A stretch of 64,000 bases of DNA from Halichoerus grypus (taxonomy: Eukaryota > Chordata > Mammalia > Carnivora > Phocidae). The translations under genes were made by a program, and so were the position numbers. Below are positions 21,430-33,120 of the stretch, one piece after another. Positions within the stretch are counted from its first letter, which is position 1, and each line of letters opens with the position of its first letter. The DNA is taken from positions 123,250,131-123,314,130 of the forward strand of contig NC_135714.1 of the NCBI RefSeq assembly GCF_964656455.1, given 5' to 3'. Below the pieces are notes generated by a model. The model saw only the letters and a program-made list of their open reading frames with translations. It had not been told where the DNA came from and ran no database searches.

Positions 21430-23684
21430 GTAAAGAAAGTTGTGTTGTTCCCGAGAACAGCATCTGCCAAAGAGTCTAGTATTTGGCCTAGTGTTTCTCA
21501 CAACTCTGTGTTAAACAATGCTTTTACTTTCATCAAGACTAAGGAGCAAGCAGCAAAGGACGGAGTGTGGCCCAGGGGGTTAGCTCAGGTAAATCCTCTG
21601 CCACTGAGTGGCTGGCTGCTCCACACCCCAGAAGCCGGGGTGCCCATCTCTCCGCCCTCATGGAACAATTTTGAAAACAAATGACCGCCCCCTGGGTGGC
21701 AGGATTAAAGTAAACTTAAATGGAAATCAACACACACACGCAAAAAAAACAAACCCACAGAGACAGAGAGGGAGAAAGGAGAGAAGAAGGAGAGGAAGAG
21801 AAGAGGAAAAAAAAGAAAAATTGTCCCTGCAAGAAGATGTGGAAAGGTACCGAGGGCAGCCATTACACTAGGTTATGGCTCTCTGCTGCTGGCAGTACTT
21901 GGGTCCAGTCCAAGGTCGTCAATCATTCACTCCCAAAGTTGTCATAGGACTTTAGGTTGCAACACAGAACAGCAATATCAAAGCTTGAAGTGGGGTAGAG
22001 AGAGGAAGAATAACATTGCAGTTCCTTGAATGTTACTACATCGCTGCATTTGAAAAGGTTTCAAAGTGCCCTCCATCGGCCCTTCTTATCTGTCCTCCAC
22101 CTCACCTTCGTTTTTCCCTTCCCTTGTCTCCTCTTCACTCCCTCTTTAGGGCCCCCGTACCTAAGGGATCTAACCGTCAGGATGCAGTCTACAACGTGGA
22201 GGGCGGTGGAAGGGAAGAAAGACAACCAGTCTGCTTCTTCATACGTCCTGCCTTGCCCATGGGTGCCATCGTCTTCCCAGCCACCTTTGACTGCAGTCAG
22301 GGGCCCCCCTTCACACTAGCTCCAATGGTAGCCCCCACCATTCCAAAACCAAGATTCTCAACATCACCCTGCCTTTCTGCCCATTTCAGAAATAGTTGTT
22401 AGGCTGCCCAGAGTTCCCAAAGATACAAATGCCATCTTTTTTTATCCATCTTTTTATTCCCATTGCTGCTTTCATCCATCCAATTAACCATGCTTAGAGC
22501 CAAGCTGTTTATCCTCAGGGGCTTAATAACAACATTGCTAACAGTCCTATCAAAATAATGTCTACGTATGCTTGATCCCCAGAGGCTCTCAACTTTTTGT
22601 CAGTGTTATTATACAATAAAGCTCCGTCTATAAGATTGTTTTCCAATTGAGTATTTGAAATAGACAGGGGTAAAGCCAGTCATATTTACCTTCACAGCTT
22701 CATACCCATTCATCTCTAGAGAGAGTGTGTGTCGCTTTTGGACCACTGGGCATTACAGAGCACAGCCAGGAAGTACAAAAGGGTGTTCTCCTTCTGCCCA
22801 TCCATAAACCATGCTTTGCGTCCAGAGCCAAGCACGGCAGCAGAGGTACTACTCTCCAGAGCAGCTAAGCCTGTGGTCTCTGCTGCAGGCCTCCCCAGGG
22901 AACAGAGCCTAGAACTATAGTTGCTCCACCTCTGAACATAAGTGTTTTTCTGTCCTAAGGACAACACCCCCGCCCCCAAGTCTTTTTGGATTTCTTCCCC
23001 TTACAGGCCCCACTGAGATGTCTCCCCACTCAGTCAACATTGCAGTTGTTTCTGGCTGGGACCGCTGGGTAGTAAATAGGTCAATTGTGATGAAAAGGTT
23101 CCAGTTGTTGCTATTGCTTCTTCCTGCAGGTGGAAGGCAGGTTCCTGTGTGTGGTTCACATCAGGTTCTGCTTACTATCACAGTATACTTTACCTGGTTT
23201 TTTCCCCCTGCTTCTTTCCTCTGGCCCCTGGCCCGTTTCTGCAAAAGTAAGAGCATCGTTTCTTCAACAAACAAAGGATTTCCTCTGCACTCTCATAGGT
23301 TTGGTAAAACTCCATTGCTTTAATATTTCTTTTCCCCACTTGGGAGTTCTTTCCAAAAAGCACTACACCACAAGTGCTATTGGATGGCATGCAATGTCAG
23401 GCTTTTTTTTTTTTTATTTCATTTTGAGTACAAGCACTTGCAAAACCTCAGGCACATAAGTCCCGTCGTTGCCCAGGCCTGGGTTCTTGCCAGGCTGAGG
23501 ACACAGTTATTCAGAGATTGCCTATCCCGCTCCTTTTATCTGTTCTTTCATAAGGAAAGCAAGGGACGTGGAAACAAAATCACAGCAATTTATTTTGCCA
23601 CTGGCTGGTTAATTCTCTTCTTTGGGGAAAGGATGCTGCAGAAATAGATGGAAAGGTCAGCTTTTTTAAAGTTTTGAAATAATC
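21430..23684. other. Unique sequence with a purine-rich tract
   Basis: About 2.2 kb without transposable elements that I recognise. A GA-rich tract lies at 21757-21820 and a T run at 23402-23415. The frames at 22016-22402 and 23018-23459 have low-complexity or no family resemblance, and I do not call them genes. Moderate GC and an absence of repeats make it a reasonable place for conserved elements, but no motif cluster stands out. Confidence 0.45.
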
Positions 23685-23940
23685 TATAAATACAGATTTA
23701 CAGAGTAACCATTTACTGTGTGTTCACTTCGGGCACTGGCTATAGGCTGATGTACACCACCTTTGTAAATCAATGCAATAATCATATGAGTGTACTATTA
23801 CTATCTCCATTATACTGATGTATAAATAAGCTCAGACTATGTAACCTGCATAAGGTCTCAAATGAGAAAATACCAAAGCAGAAATATAAGTATAGATTTT
23901 ACTAACTCCAAAGCCTGTGCTACTAACTTCCTCGACAAAG
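23685..23940 (-). mobile_element. MIR SINE, antisense
   Basis: 'accatttactgtgtgttcac', 'ttactatctccattatactg', 'gtaacctgcataaggtctca' and 'ctccaaagcctgtgctacta' are antisense MIR landmarks in order. It is nearly full-length and diverged. Confidence 0.78.
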
Positions 23941-24649
23941 AGCTTTCCCTTACTGGCAAACTTACATTATCTAAGTTGTTCAAGCGCTCTTAATGAGCAT
24001 TTAAAATGGAAGGCACTAGAGCTGCCAGTTTTTGTTTATTTGTTTGTAGATATATCTTTTTTTTTTTTTTTGCTAGCTCCTTTATTTACATTCTTTCCAA
24101 AAAATTTGGACTGCTGATATTTTTAACAGAGTAATCTAAAGCGCCAGGATAATTGAACATGCTCCTGCCCTTCCTTAACCATGTCAGGTCTACGTGCTGA
24201 ATTTGGGTCATCTGTTGACTCCTGTGGCCTGTCATGTCTCAGGGTCATGACCTCTCCCATTACAGCAGACTGACAGCCTGACCGTTGCAGAACTCTCTCA
24301 AATACATCGCTAAAATATTTCAAACATGTTACCTGACGTGCTAAATGTTCAACACAGTTTTATTGCTCTAGGGTTTTTTGCCTAAGACGCTTTAGCATTT
24401 GCTCAAATTCCTCATTAATTCAACTGTACTTCTTATGGCACAACTGTCATAAAGCCGTACAAATGAGAGAAGAAGTCATTCCAGAGAGGCCACTCCATCA
24501 ATTTCCACATGTGAGCAATCCAGACAAATTTGAATGTACCCTGATATTCAAAAGACCCTTGGGAAAAAACAAAAAACCATAAAAATAAAAGACCCTTGGA
24601 GCTTTCCTATCCCATTAGTATCAACTCTTAATAGCAGACATTTGCACCA
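23941..24649. other. Unique sequence, T run at 24057-24071
   Basis: No gene or named repeat is seen. A T homopolymer near 24057-24071 is the only simple feature. Confidence 0.45.
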
Positions 24650-24870
24650 TTCTTTTAAAGCATCCTTCACAAGTATAATCTCATTTAATCTCCACAACAT
24701 CTCTATGGGGTAGATACTCTTATCTCATTTTATAGGTGGGAAAACTGAGGGTCAGAGAGGTTAGATAACCTTCCAAGAGCTCATAGTTAGGAGTGATAAA
24801 GTTGGCAGTGAAGTCCAGACCTCTGGCTTCAAAGCCAAGGCCACTACAGCTATACCACATTTCTGATACC
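24650..24870 (-). mobile_element. MIR SINE, antisense, well preserved
   Basis: 'ataatctcatttaatctcca', 'ctcattttataggtgggaaa', 'actgagggtcagagaggtta' and 'ccaaggccactacagctata' give an almost complete antisense MIR, including the start of the tRNA-related part. Confidence 0.92.
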
Positions 24871-25499
24871 AAATTGGCAGGTACTTCCTTTCTAGATCTT
24901 TATAAGGATCTATACCACAGGTCAAAGTATATACTTTCGTTTTCTCTGCAGGAAGGGCTCCCAGAGTGAGCAAAAAGAGACAAAGAAAAACTTAAGGTCA
25001 CACCAAATATCATAGAAAACATCACTGAGATGAGCACTTATCAACTTGTGGGGGTTTTCTTTCTTTTTCTGAAGTGGGGGATGATTCTGCTGACCCAATC
25101 ACTCATAAGTTCAAGTCTAGACCTTTGTTGGAGCTAGCAGTTCATGAAATATGCTGCTCATGGAAGCTTATTTGAAAAATCTAAGTTGTTAGCAAAAATA
25201 AGCATCATAAACTATGATAATATATATACATATGCCTTAGCTGTTTTGCATTTTGGAATAACACCTTTCCATCCTCACATGAGGCAGGTTTTAAACAACA
25301 TGTACTTCTATGGGATGGATTCTTAAAGCTTGAAGGGCAAAAAGTAAAGGCCAGTAGATTTGGATACATAAGATGAAGGAATACCGGGGTCTGGATATGA
25401 TTTTTAAATTTTTTAACAGTGTTCATTACTTATCTACTTCCTAGTTAACTACCACTTCCAGGAGTGACCAAGTGTCCCATACTTTTCATTATATCTAAC
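24871..25499. other. Unique sequence, no feature seen
   Basis: I see no gene or recognisable repeat before the antisense L1. Confidence 0.45.
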
Positions 25500-26800
25500 T
25501 GTAGAAGTTAATATGTGTTGTCCATCCATGTTGTCACAAATGGCAAGGTCTCATTCCTTTTTTACAGCTGAGTAATATTCCAGCATGAGCGTTCATGTGT
25601 GTGTGTGTGTGTGTGTATGTACCACAGCTTCCCTATCCATTCATCTATCAATGGACATGGATTGCTTCCATATCTTGGCTATTGTAAATAATGCTGCAGT
25701 AAACATTTGGGTGCATATATCTTCTCAAACTAGTGTTTTTATTTTCTGTGGGTAAATATCCAGTACTGGAATTACTGGATCATATGGTACTTTCTATTTT
25801 TAATTTTTTGAGGAACCTCCATATTGTCTTCCACAGTGGCTGCACCAGTTTGCATTCCCACCAACAGTGCACAAGGGTTCCTTTGTCTCCATATCCTCAC
25901 CAATACTTACTGTTTCTTGTGTTGTTGATTTTAGCCATTCTGACAGATGTGAGGTGACATCTCATCATGGTTTTGATTTGTATTTCCCTGATGATGAGTG
26001 ATGTTGAGTATCTTTTCATGTGTCTGTTGGCTATCTATATAGCTTCTTTGGAAAAATGTCTATTCAGGTCCTCTGTCCATTTTTAAATCAAATTATTTGT
26101 TTTGTTTTGTTTTGTTTTAAGTTGACTTGTCTAAGTACTTTATATATTTTGTATATTAACCCCTATCAGATATGCCATTTTCAAATATCTTCTCCCATTC
26201 AGTAGGTTGCCTTTTTGTTTTGTTGATGGTTTCCTCTGCTATGCAAAAACTTTTGTATTTTGGTGGAGCCTCAACAGTTTATTTTTGCTTTTATTTCTCT
26301 TGCCTGAGGAGACATATCCAGAAAAATGTTGCTAAGGCCAATGTCCAAGAGATTATTGCCTATGCTTTCTTTCAGGAGTTTTGTGGTTTCAGATCTCACA
26401 TTTAGGTCTTTAATCCATTTTGAGTTTATTTTTGCATATGATGCAAGAAAGTGGTCCAGTTTTACTCTTTTGCATGTAGTTTTCCAGTTTTCCCAACACA
26501 TTTGTTAAAGATATTGTCTTTGCCCCATTGTATATTCTTGCCTCCTTTGTCATTAATTGACCATATACATGTGGGTTTATTTCTGGGCTCTCTATCCTCT
26601 TTCATTAATCTATGTGTCTATTTTTTGTGTGTGTGTGCCAGTAGCATTCTGTTTTGATTACTGTAGCTTTGTAGTATAGTTTGAAATCTGGGATTGAGCT
26701 ACCTCCAGCTTTGTTCTTCTCACTCCAAGATTGTTTTGGATATTTAGGGCCTTCTGTGGTTCCATACAGATTTTAAGATTATGTGTTCTAAATTTTAGAT
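25500..26800 (-). mobile_element. L1, 5'-truncated, antisense
   Basis: The plus strand carries antisense L1 text from 'ccatccatgttgtcacaaat' (25522) through 'gctgagtaatattccagcat', 'ccaccaacagtgcacaaggg', 'atttccctgatgatgagtga' and 'tttaatccattttgagttta' to 'ttcttctcactccaagattg' (26715). On the minus strand, ORF2 residues such as [20 protein letters not shown] are readable. Frames are broken, so no protein is made. A (TG)n array at 25595-25616 has grown inside it. The 3' UTR is shorter than in the 58.8-kb copy. Confidence 0.93.
25595..25616. repeat. (TG)n microsatellite inside L1
   Basis: About eleven TG units located where the L1 sequence reads '...gtggtata...caatggaatattactcagc' on its own strand. 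The same L1 position carries arrays in three other copies here. Confidence 0.95.
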
Positions 26801-26894
26801 TTGACATTAATTTTTCCAGCAAGCTTTCTCTGGTATTGCCTCCCCCCTCTCCTCCAGCCATACTACTTTAGAATATGAGGTACTTTACATAAAA

Positions 26895-27069
26895 GCATTC
26901 ACTCACCCACTTAACAAATTTTTGTTAAGTACCTGGTTACTGCTCTGGATTTTGGATAGACTGAACAAGAGAGACACGGTCTTTGCTACCATTCTAGTTG
27001 GAGAAACAAGAAAATAAATAAATAAATAAATAAATACTAATTAGTACACAGGAGAAATTTAACTAGGAC
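26895..27069 (-). mobile_element. L2 LINE, antisense, left part
   Basis: 'cacttaacaaatttttgtta' and 'agtacctggttactgctctg' begin the antisense L2 3' end. 'gtctttgctaccattctagt' matches antisense L2 'gagcttacattctagt'. An (AAAT)n run at 27010-27037 lies in the natural A-rich part of the antisense L2. Confidence 0.7.
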
Positions 27070-27345
27070 AGGCTCACAATCCTTTATCCAAAACCATGAG
27101 GACTATTCGTATTTTAAAATTCAGGATTTTTTAATTTAGAGAGGCAACACAGTGCTCGTACTATTTGTTAAACCAACAGGGTCTGAGACAGCACCCCATA
27201 ATCAAACACATTGAAGGAACTGCAGTAAAATATATAGACATTCATAATATATTGAATAAAGATTATAGTACTAATTAAATTGCACTCAAATTAAGAGAAA
27301 AATTCTCTTAGTTTCCAGAGATGTTTGGATTCAGGAACTGTAGAT
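27070..27345. mobile_element. Possible DNA-transposon (MITE) remnant inside L2
   Basis: This stretch interrupts the antisense L2. It starts 'caatcctttatccaaaacca' and ends 'tttggattcaggaactgtag', which loosely resemble the two ends of non-autonomous elements whose termini read 'ccttatccgaaa...' and '...ttcggattagggatgctcaa'. Terminal repeats are not clean, so this is a weak call. Confidence 0.3.
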
Positions 27346-27490
27346 GAGGATGATCAATAGAGAGGCTTATGAGGGGATCCTTGAGATTGAATGAGCCAAG
27401 AAAGCCTCTCTTAGGAGGCAACATTGAAGCAGCGATGGGAGAGGTGTGTGAAGAAGCATGACATGAAAAAGTATAGGGATAGAGCACTCC
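27346..27490 (-). mobile_element. L2 LINE, antisense, right part
   Basis: 'gaaagcctctcttaggaggc' and 'aacattgaagcagcgatggg' correspond to antisense L2 'aaggcctcactgagaaggtgacatttgag' in order. This supports a single L2 copy split by the preceding insertion. Confidence 0.55.
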
Positions 27491-27529
27491 AACCTGGAAG
27501 ATCTCCTCAAAGACTGAAGCTATATTTTA

Positions 27530-27695
27530 ATTAATTCTTTAATTTCCTGCCTCCTACTTTAGATCATAAACTCATGAGCTATGGAGATCATGTTGTTCTG
27601 GTCCATTGTGGCATTGTGTCCTCGGTGTAGACAAAGATGCCTGGCATAGAGTAGATGCTCAAAAAACATTTATTGAAATAATGGAAAGAATTAAC
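27530..27695 (+). mobile_element. L2 LINE 3' end, sense
   Basis: 'catggagatcatgttgttc'-like text (here 'gagctatggagatcatgttg'), 'gatgcctggcatagagtaga' and 'gctcaaaaaacatttattga' match sense L2 3' UTR. It lies only 40 bp from an oppositely oriented L2 copy. Confidence 0.8.
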
Positions 27696-29529
27696 AAAAT
27701 AAAATGAGGTAGCTAATTATTAAAGTGTTAGGTCAAGGGAGACCAACATGTAACATAAAGATCAAGATCTTAAAAACCACAGAGGAAGTTAGTAAAAATG
27801 ACACTCAGTGATCTCCAACTTCTACCATTTTGTTTTGTCCACTAAATTTGGGAGGCATTAGTTACTCACAAGGATCACCAGCAGTGCCTCTCCACCAGCA
27901 GACACTGAGGAAAGAAAGCCCTCACTCTGGGATGCTTGCCAGTGGGGCAATAAGAAGTGTTTGCTAAACAGCAAAGCAGCTGCTGAGATGCAGTCATAAC
28001 TAATAGTCATGCCCAGTTATAAATGCACCCTCCCCCCCAGCTCAGGTCCACACCCTTCTCTCTGTCTCAGCCTGAGGGGCCCTCCCTTGGGCCAACTAAA
28101 CTACCCAGCCTGCCCAGTGTGGGGAGACACTGCATTGCTCCTTCAGAGCATAATTCCATATGCCAAACCTTACATCAGACAAGTAGTCCACATGAGTAAA
28201 CCCCCCTCCCTAGAGCCACCTCAGAGCTTCTCCCTACTTCCTCCTACACGTTCCACATTGAGGTTTCCTCATACTTGAATTCCTTCAAGTCTCTTCTGGA
28301 ACCCTGTGGTATGACAGACATATCAATCATAACATCAGAGGCTGAAAGAAACATTGAGAAGTAATTTGAGCCAAATCTTTCCCATTTTCAGACACAGACA
28401 CATTTAAACAAATTGTAGAAGAGGAGAATCTGCCACCTATATTATTTTAAGCCCTGGAGACAGAAATTCCAAGATCTTTCATCATAACTCAAGTTATTGA
28501 CAGTGGTGGGTGGGTTACTTTTCATCCCAGAAGACCATGACATGGTCTTTGATTACATCTAATAACATTAAAAGTTTAAGAAGTCATCAGAGGCTTATAT
28601 TAAGGAATGAATGCTAAATAGCAATAAAGTCAAAATCTATAAATATTTTTTGTGTTCCTGAATGTGAATGTCAAGACAATCAGTGCTTGGAGACTAAAAA
28701 CAAAATAAGGAGATGGTGCAGACAGAAGAAAGCATAGAGTTTATTGACTATTTTGGTTTCAGAAAAAAATTTCTGTGAATTTTCTATCCTCTTTCCCTGA
28801 AAATATATTTGTTTCCCTGCAAATACACTTACAAAAGGACACCCATTCACCTTTATCACAAATAAAGTCATCGATACATTGGTAAAACATTAATGCCTAC
28901 AGGTCTGCTCAGTCATGTCCATTGGCATTGCAAATAGGCTCCATTAAGCAGAGTACCTAGACTTCATCTCTCTTCCTCCACTAAACTCTTAACCTCTTGG
29001 GTTCTCTCCTATTCGAGAGCCACTGGTTTTAGTATATTTGGGGTTCCCCTCTAACAAGCTGACTTCTAAAAAATACTCTTTTATAAGAAAATTTGGAAGG
29101 GAATCTGCACATCTATGTCCCAGGACCACTATCCTTTAAAAAAAAAAAAAAATCACTGAATTATATCTACACTATAAAAATCACGATAGAAAAGCACAAC
29201 AAATAACAAATGGTCTTTTTGAATAAGTGTTATTAAGCAAATCACCCTGGCATAAGCAAGGCATCATGGTACACCCTGCCAGGATGGAAAAGGGATCAAA
29301 ATGCAGTGACCACCTTCAGTGAAACACCTCTCCTGTGAGACAAGATACCTGCCGACGTGGCTAACTTCCGTGGTGGCATGTGATAGTTGCAAGGGACAGA
29401 CCCAACAATGTGCAATGGGAATACAGAGAAGAGAGGACACATTTACCTCTGCCAGAGAAACCGAGGATAGTTTCAAGAGAAAGTAGCATTGGGACTTAGC
29501 CTTGAAGGATAGTGAATATCTTAGTATCT
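27696..29529. other. Unique sequence, no gene seen
   Basis: No coding frame with family support is present. At 28330-28420 the wording ('gaaacattgagaagtaattt', 'ttcccattttcagacacaga') faintly recalls an ancient MIR-like element, too diverged to assign. An A run lies near 29138-29151. Confidence 0.4.
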
Positions 29530-30010
29530 TTTCCATTGCAAGAAGAAAGCTACAACTCAAACTGGCTTGCATAAGGAAAGATTTTTGTTTCACATGACAA
29601 GAAGATCAGAGGTAGAGAGGGCACCACGCTCAGCATGAGTAGCTTCAGGGTTCTCTCCATCTCCTCCTCCCTCCTTCAGCCTCTATCTTCACTTGCACCT
29701 TTGCTTGGGTGGCAGTAGTTCAGGCACCACATCCAGACACAGCCATGTCCTAATAAAGATGAGGGACAGTCTCCTCATTGGAAAGATAAAGCCTTTACCA
29801 GCAGATTCCTTTTACATCTCATTGGCCATGACTGGGCCAAAGGAAGTTTCCTAAATCAATCTCTGCAAAAGAAAGGGAGTTCCCAGGATTGGATTAGACC
29901 ACCCATCCTTGGTCGTGGAAAGGATTTGGGGGCATCATCACAATGGATAGTCTGCAATTACATAGGCAGAAATAGACGGTTGGGCATTTCCACTGGAGTG
30001 TGTCACATTT
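29530..30010 (+). mobile_element. Unnamed interspersed repeat, copy 3
   Basis: 'caactcaaactggcttgcat', 'gaagatcagaggtagagagg', 'ctctccatctcctcctccct', 'cttttacatctcattggcca' and the ending 'gttgggcatttccactggag' show the same layout as the copies at 14.8 and 18.1 kb. It is recognised as an interspersed family by internal comparison. I cannot name it with confidence. Confidence 0.5.
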
Positions 30011-30039
30011 CAGGAGACACAGGAATCTAATTCAGCTAA

Positions 30040-30480
30040 AGAATAGGGTACATGTACAGAGGGCACTGAAAAATAAGACCAGAAAATAACTGGGTCTGTA
30101 TTGTGGAAGAATTTAATACCAAAATAAAGAGTTTGGATTTTATTCTGTGAACAAAGGAGACATTGAACATTTTTTGAGTGAAAAAATAAATGGTCAAGGT
30201 TAGAACTATATTTTAGAAGGACTATCCTGTCAGTGATTTGTACAATGGATTATGATAGAAAATCAGACAACTGAGTAACCTAAGAGGCTATGACAATAAT
30301 CTGGCAAATCATAAAAAGGAGTCAAATTAAGTTAATGGCAGTGGAGCTAGGGGGAAAAAAAAAGAGTTTTGTAGTAATTTGGTAACTAATTGTAGGATAT
30401 GAGGGATTAGAGAAGGGGGCAGTGGAAGATGACTCAGAGCTTTGAAGTCTTGGAAGCTGGACCAATGGTGGCATTATTCT
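30040..30480 (-). mobile_element. L2 LINE, antisense
   Basis: 'gagtttggattttattctgt', 'tagaaggactatcctgtcag', 'aagaggctatgacaataatc' and 'ggcagtggagctaggg' are antisense L2 phrases in consensus order (gactttggcttttactctg ... ggatcactctggctgctg ... aggaggctattgcaataatc). Ends are approximate. Confidence 0.75.
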
Positions 30481-30960
30481 CATTAGAAGGGACGTCAAGA
30501 GGAGTTGTTGGTTAGCTGGTGGGAGGAAGGGCAAGGCTTTACTACTAGCCTCTTAAAACTGTCCTTGACCAGAACCTTGATATTTAGCACAGATGAGATA
30601 GGAGACAGGAGCAATCACCGGGAGAGTCTGTAGAAGAGACACACTAGTTTTCCACCTTTCCTATTCTGTCTCTGATTTCCTTTCCTGGGTCCCTTCATTG
30701 TTTGGCAGTTACTCTCTTGGAGGATAAAATAAAACATACAGAGAAGATATAATTCAAATAAGCCCATTTTGCTGCTTGACAACAAAAGCTTTGATTAAAG
30801 GAAGAGTTTGCCATAAAGAAATCTAATGAAAGAAAATAGAAATCCACAAAAATAAACTGGAGAAGGTCATATGATATGCAAAAACATTTTCTTCCTTTCA
30901 AAACAGTCAACCCAAAAAGCCCTTTTGAATATTCTCCCAAACATGGCTTAATTTGCAAAT
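30481..30960. other. Unique sequence, no feature seen
   Basis: I see no gene or recognisable repeat up to the TA target of the MITE. Confidence 0.45.
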
Positions 30961-30961
30961 A

Positions 30962-31312
30962 CAGTTAACCCTTGAACAATATGGGTTTGAACTGCATGGG
31001 TCCATTTATACACAGATTTTTTTTCAGTAAATACAGTATAGTACTATAAATGTATTTTCTCTTCCTTGGGATTTTTTTAAAATAACATCTTCTTTTGTCT
31101 AGCTTATTTTATTGTAAGAATACAGTATATAATACATATAACATACAAAATATGTGCTAATCAACTGTTTATGTGCCCAGTAAGGTGTGCAGTCAATAGT
31201 AGACTATTACTTAATAAATTTGAGGGGAGTCAAAAGTCACACATGTATTTTTGACTGCATGGTGGGGAGGGGTTTGGTCCTCCTAACCTCTGAGTTATTC
31301 AAGGGTCAACTG
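30962..31312. mobile_element. Tigger-type MITE (MER44-like) with intact TIRs and TA duplication
   Basis: The left end CAGTTAACCCTTGAACAA and the right end, read on the minus strand, CAGTTGACCCTTGAATAA form terminal inverted repeats that differ at two positions. The element is bracketed by TA at 30960-30961 and 31313-31314, the target duplication of Tc1/mariner-pogo (Tigger) transposons. The 351-bp length and the interior 'agaatacagtatataataca' suggest MER44. No transposase is encoded, so it was moved in trans by an autonomous Tigger and is now immobile. Confidence 0.88.
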
Positions 31313-31589
31313 TACATACCCAAAAAATGTTAACTGAACATGTACGGTAATGTAATTCTTAACATTTTAATATTGAAACTGCATCACATGAGATCACAGT
31401 TGTGTTTCTGTTAAGATTTATCTTTGTTCTCCTTGACTGTCATGGTCAGTATCAGGAAACCTACAATTTTACTACTGTGACTATAAATTTTAACCTTGCC
31501 AGATGTCCAGAAGCTAACCAATAAGAGTTTTAGCTGATTGAGCAATGTTATAATGTAGTTATTTCTGTTTTGTATTATCATGTATGCTA

Positions 31590-32182
31590 TATCGGTCTTC
31601 TACTGCTGAGTGACAAATTGTCACAAGTTTAGCAGCTTAAAACAATGCCCTTTGATTGGCTCACAGTTCTGTAAATCATAAATCCATCGTGGCGTGACTG
31701 GGTTCTCTGCTCATTATATCACAAGGCTGAAATCAAGTTGTCAGTCATCTGAGATTGGAAGTTCCAGGAAAAATCCACTTCCAAGCTTATATTTCTTGTT
31801 AATAGAATTCAGTTCCTTGCAGTTGTAGGACTAAAGTCCCCATTTCCTTGCTGGCTACTAGCTGGTTCCTAGAGGATACTCTTTGGTGCTTTCCATGTAG
31901 TCCCCATAGACAGTTTATAACATGATGTTTGCTTTCTTCCAGGCCAGCCAGAGAGCATCTCTAGGACACTCTCTTTTACTACCAGCCAGAGAAAACCCTT
32001 TGCTTTTAAAGAACTTGTGTAATTAGGTTAGGCTTAACCAGATAATCTGTATTTTAGCATCCACAGATCAGTAACCTTTATCACATCTCCAAAATCCTTT
32101 TGCCATGTAAGATAACATAATCACAGGAATAACACCAAGACACAGAGGTCATGGGGCCCCCTTAGAACTCTGTCTGCCACAC
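31590..32182 (-). mobile_element. MaLR (MLT1-type) solitary LTR, antisense
   Basis: The plus strand begins 'ttctactgctgagtgacaaa', continues with 'agcagcttaaaacaatgccc' and 'tggctcacagttctgtaaat', and later shows 'ttttgccatgtaagataaca' and 'ttagaactctgtctgccaca'. This is the antisense of an ERVL-MaLR LTR that ends in 'tttctattgctgctgtaaca' (antisense) at its 3' side. No internal or protein-coding part is present, only the LTR. Divergence is high. Confidence 0.8.
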
Positions 32183-32539
32183 ATGCTATTATAATTTACT
32201 TATTATTTGCATTGTTTGTAATAGCTACTACAGCTATTGTAAATTCCTAATAAATTCTGAACACCTTATTTCTTTTATTCTCCAAAGATACTAAGCTCAT
32301 CTCTTTTCTTCTACTTGACTTTTTAAAATTGTTTTTGTTTGGCCTTACGTTATTCTGTTACACTTGTTTGTTTCCTTTTCCCTTTATTTCTCCTTCCTTA
32401 TTCATTATTTCACTTTCCATCTCTACATTCCTCTTTCTCTGTCTCTAGGTTAGCATATTATCAGTTTTGAGTACAGATGCTCTATAATTACCTCTAATGA
32501 TACGTTACACTCCTAAAGTGTCTCTCATCAAAACCCCAA

Positions 32540-32705
32540 AGCTTATGAGTCTTAATTATGCCTCACAATATATATGCCTTCAGGGTAAGGAGGGTGATTA
32601 TTCCATTTTACAGATGGGAAGGCTGACACTCAAAGAGGTCAAGAATCTTCCCGAAATCATCCAGTTGACAAAGGGAAGAGAGGGGTTGAAGCCTGGTCTT
32701 TTGTT
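32540..32705 (-). mobile_element. MIR SINE fragment, antisense
   Basis: 'attccattttacagatggga', 'aggctgacactcaaagaggt', 'caagaatcttcccgaaatca' and 'agaggggttgaagcctggtc' follow antisense MIR. The 77-codon frame over it is part of the SINE, not a gene. Confidence 0.8.
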
Positions 32706-32974
32706 TTCTCCTTCCTCTGATAATTTTTAGGGAATTTTTTTAAGTTCCTACCAATGATTCTCACTTCAAAGCATGTCCCTTTTCACTGATGGTATCTTTG
32801 CTGCCTACTTGAATCTAGGTAGGAATGCTTTGCTCAGGAAGGAGCCACTGGTGACTTCAAGCCCTGACAGAGTGTGTGGAGGGAAATCGTGTAAGTGAAA
32901 GAGAACCAGAGTCAAAGAATGGTCCTAATAGTGGCCAGAGTTAATTAGGGAGTGGGAGATGAGTCATACAGTCA

Positions 32975-33120
32975 CCAAAGCCCTGAACTAGAAGGGAACA
33001 TGGAAGCCATTTGGTTTTCCCTTGACAAGTGATAGAATGAGTCTCAGAAAAGTAAAGGGGCTTAAACTTTATTCTAGGAGGAGCTCAGAGCTGAGCTGGT
33101 ATCAAAGTCCAGGTGTTGGG
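32975..33120 (-). mobile_element. Possible MIR-like ancient repeat, antisense
   Basis: 'gaatgagtctcagaaaagta' and 'gctgagctggtatcaaagtc' resemble an antisense MIR core at low identity. The upstream 'ctagaagggaacatggaagc' recalls another ancient MIR-related element. Assignment is uncertain. Confidence 0.35.

Noticed and set aside
22016..22402. 128-codon plus-strand frame in repeat-free DNA
   Set aside because: Pro/Ser-rich composition with no family resemblance, and a second frame overlaps it in another phase. No Kozak, splice or conservation evidence is available.
27010..27037. (AAAT)n run as a possible SINE tail
   Set aside because: No SINE body is adjacent. It lies in the A-rich part of an antisense L2, so it is a simple repeat within L2.
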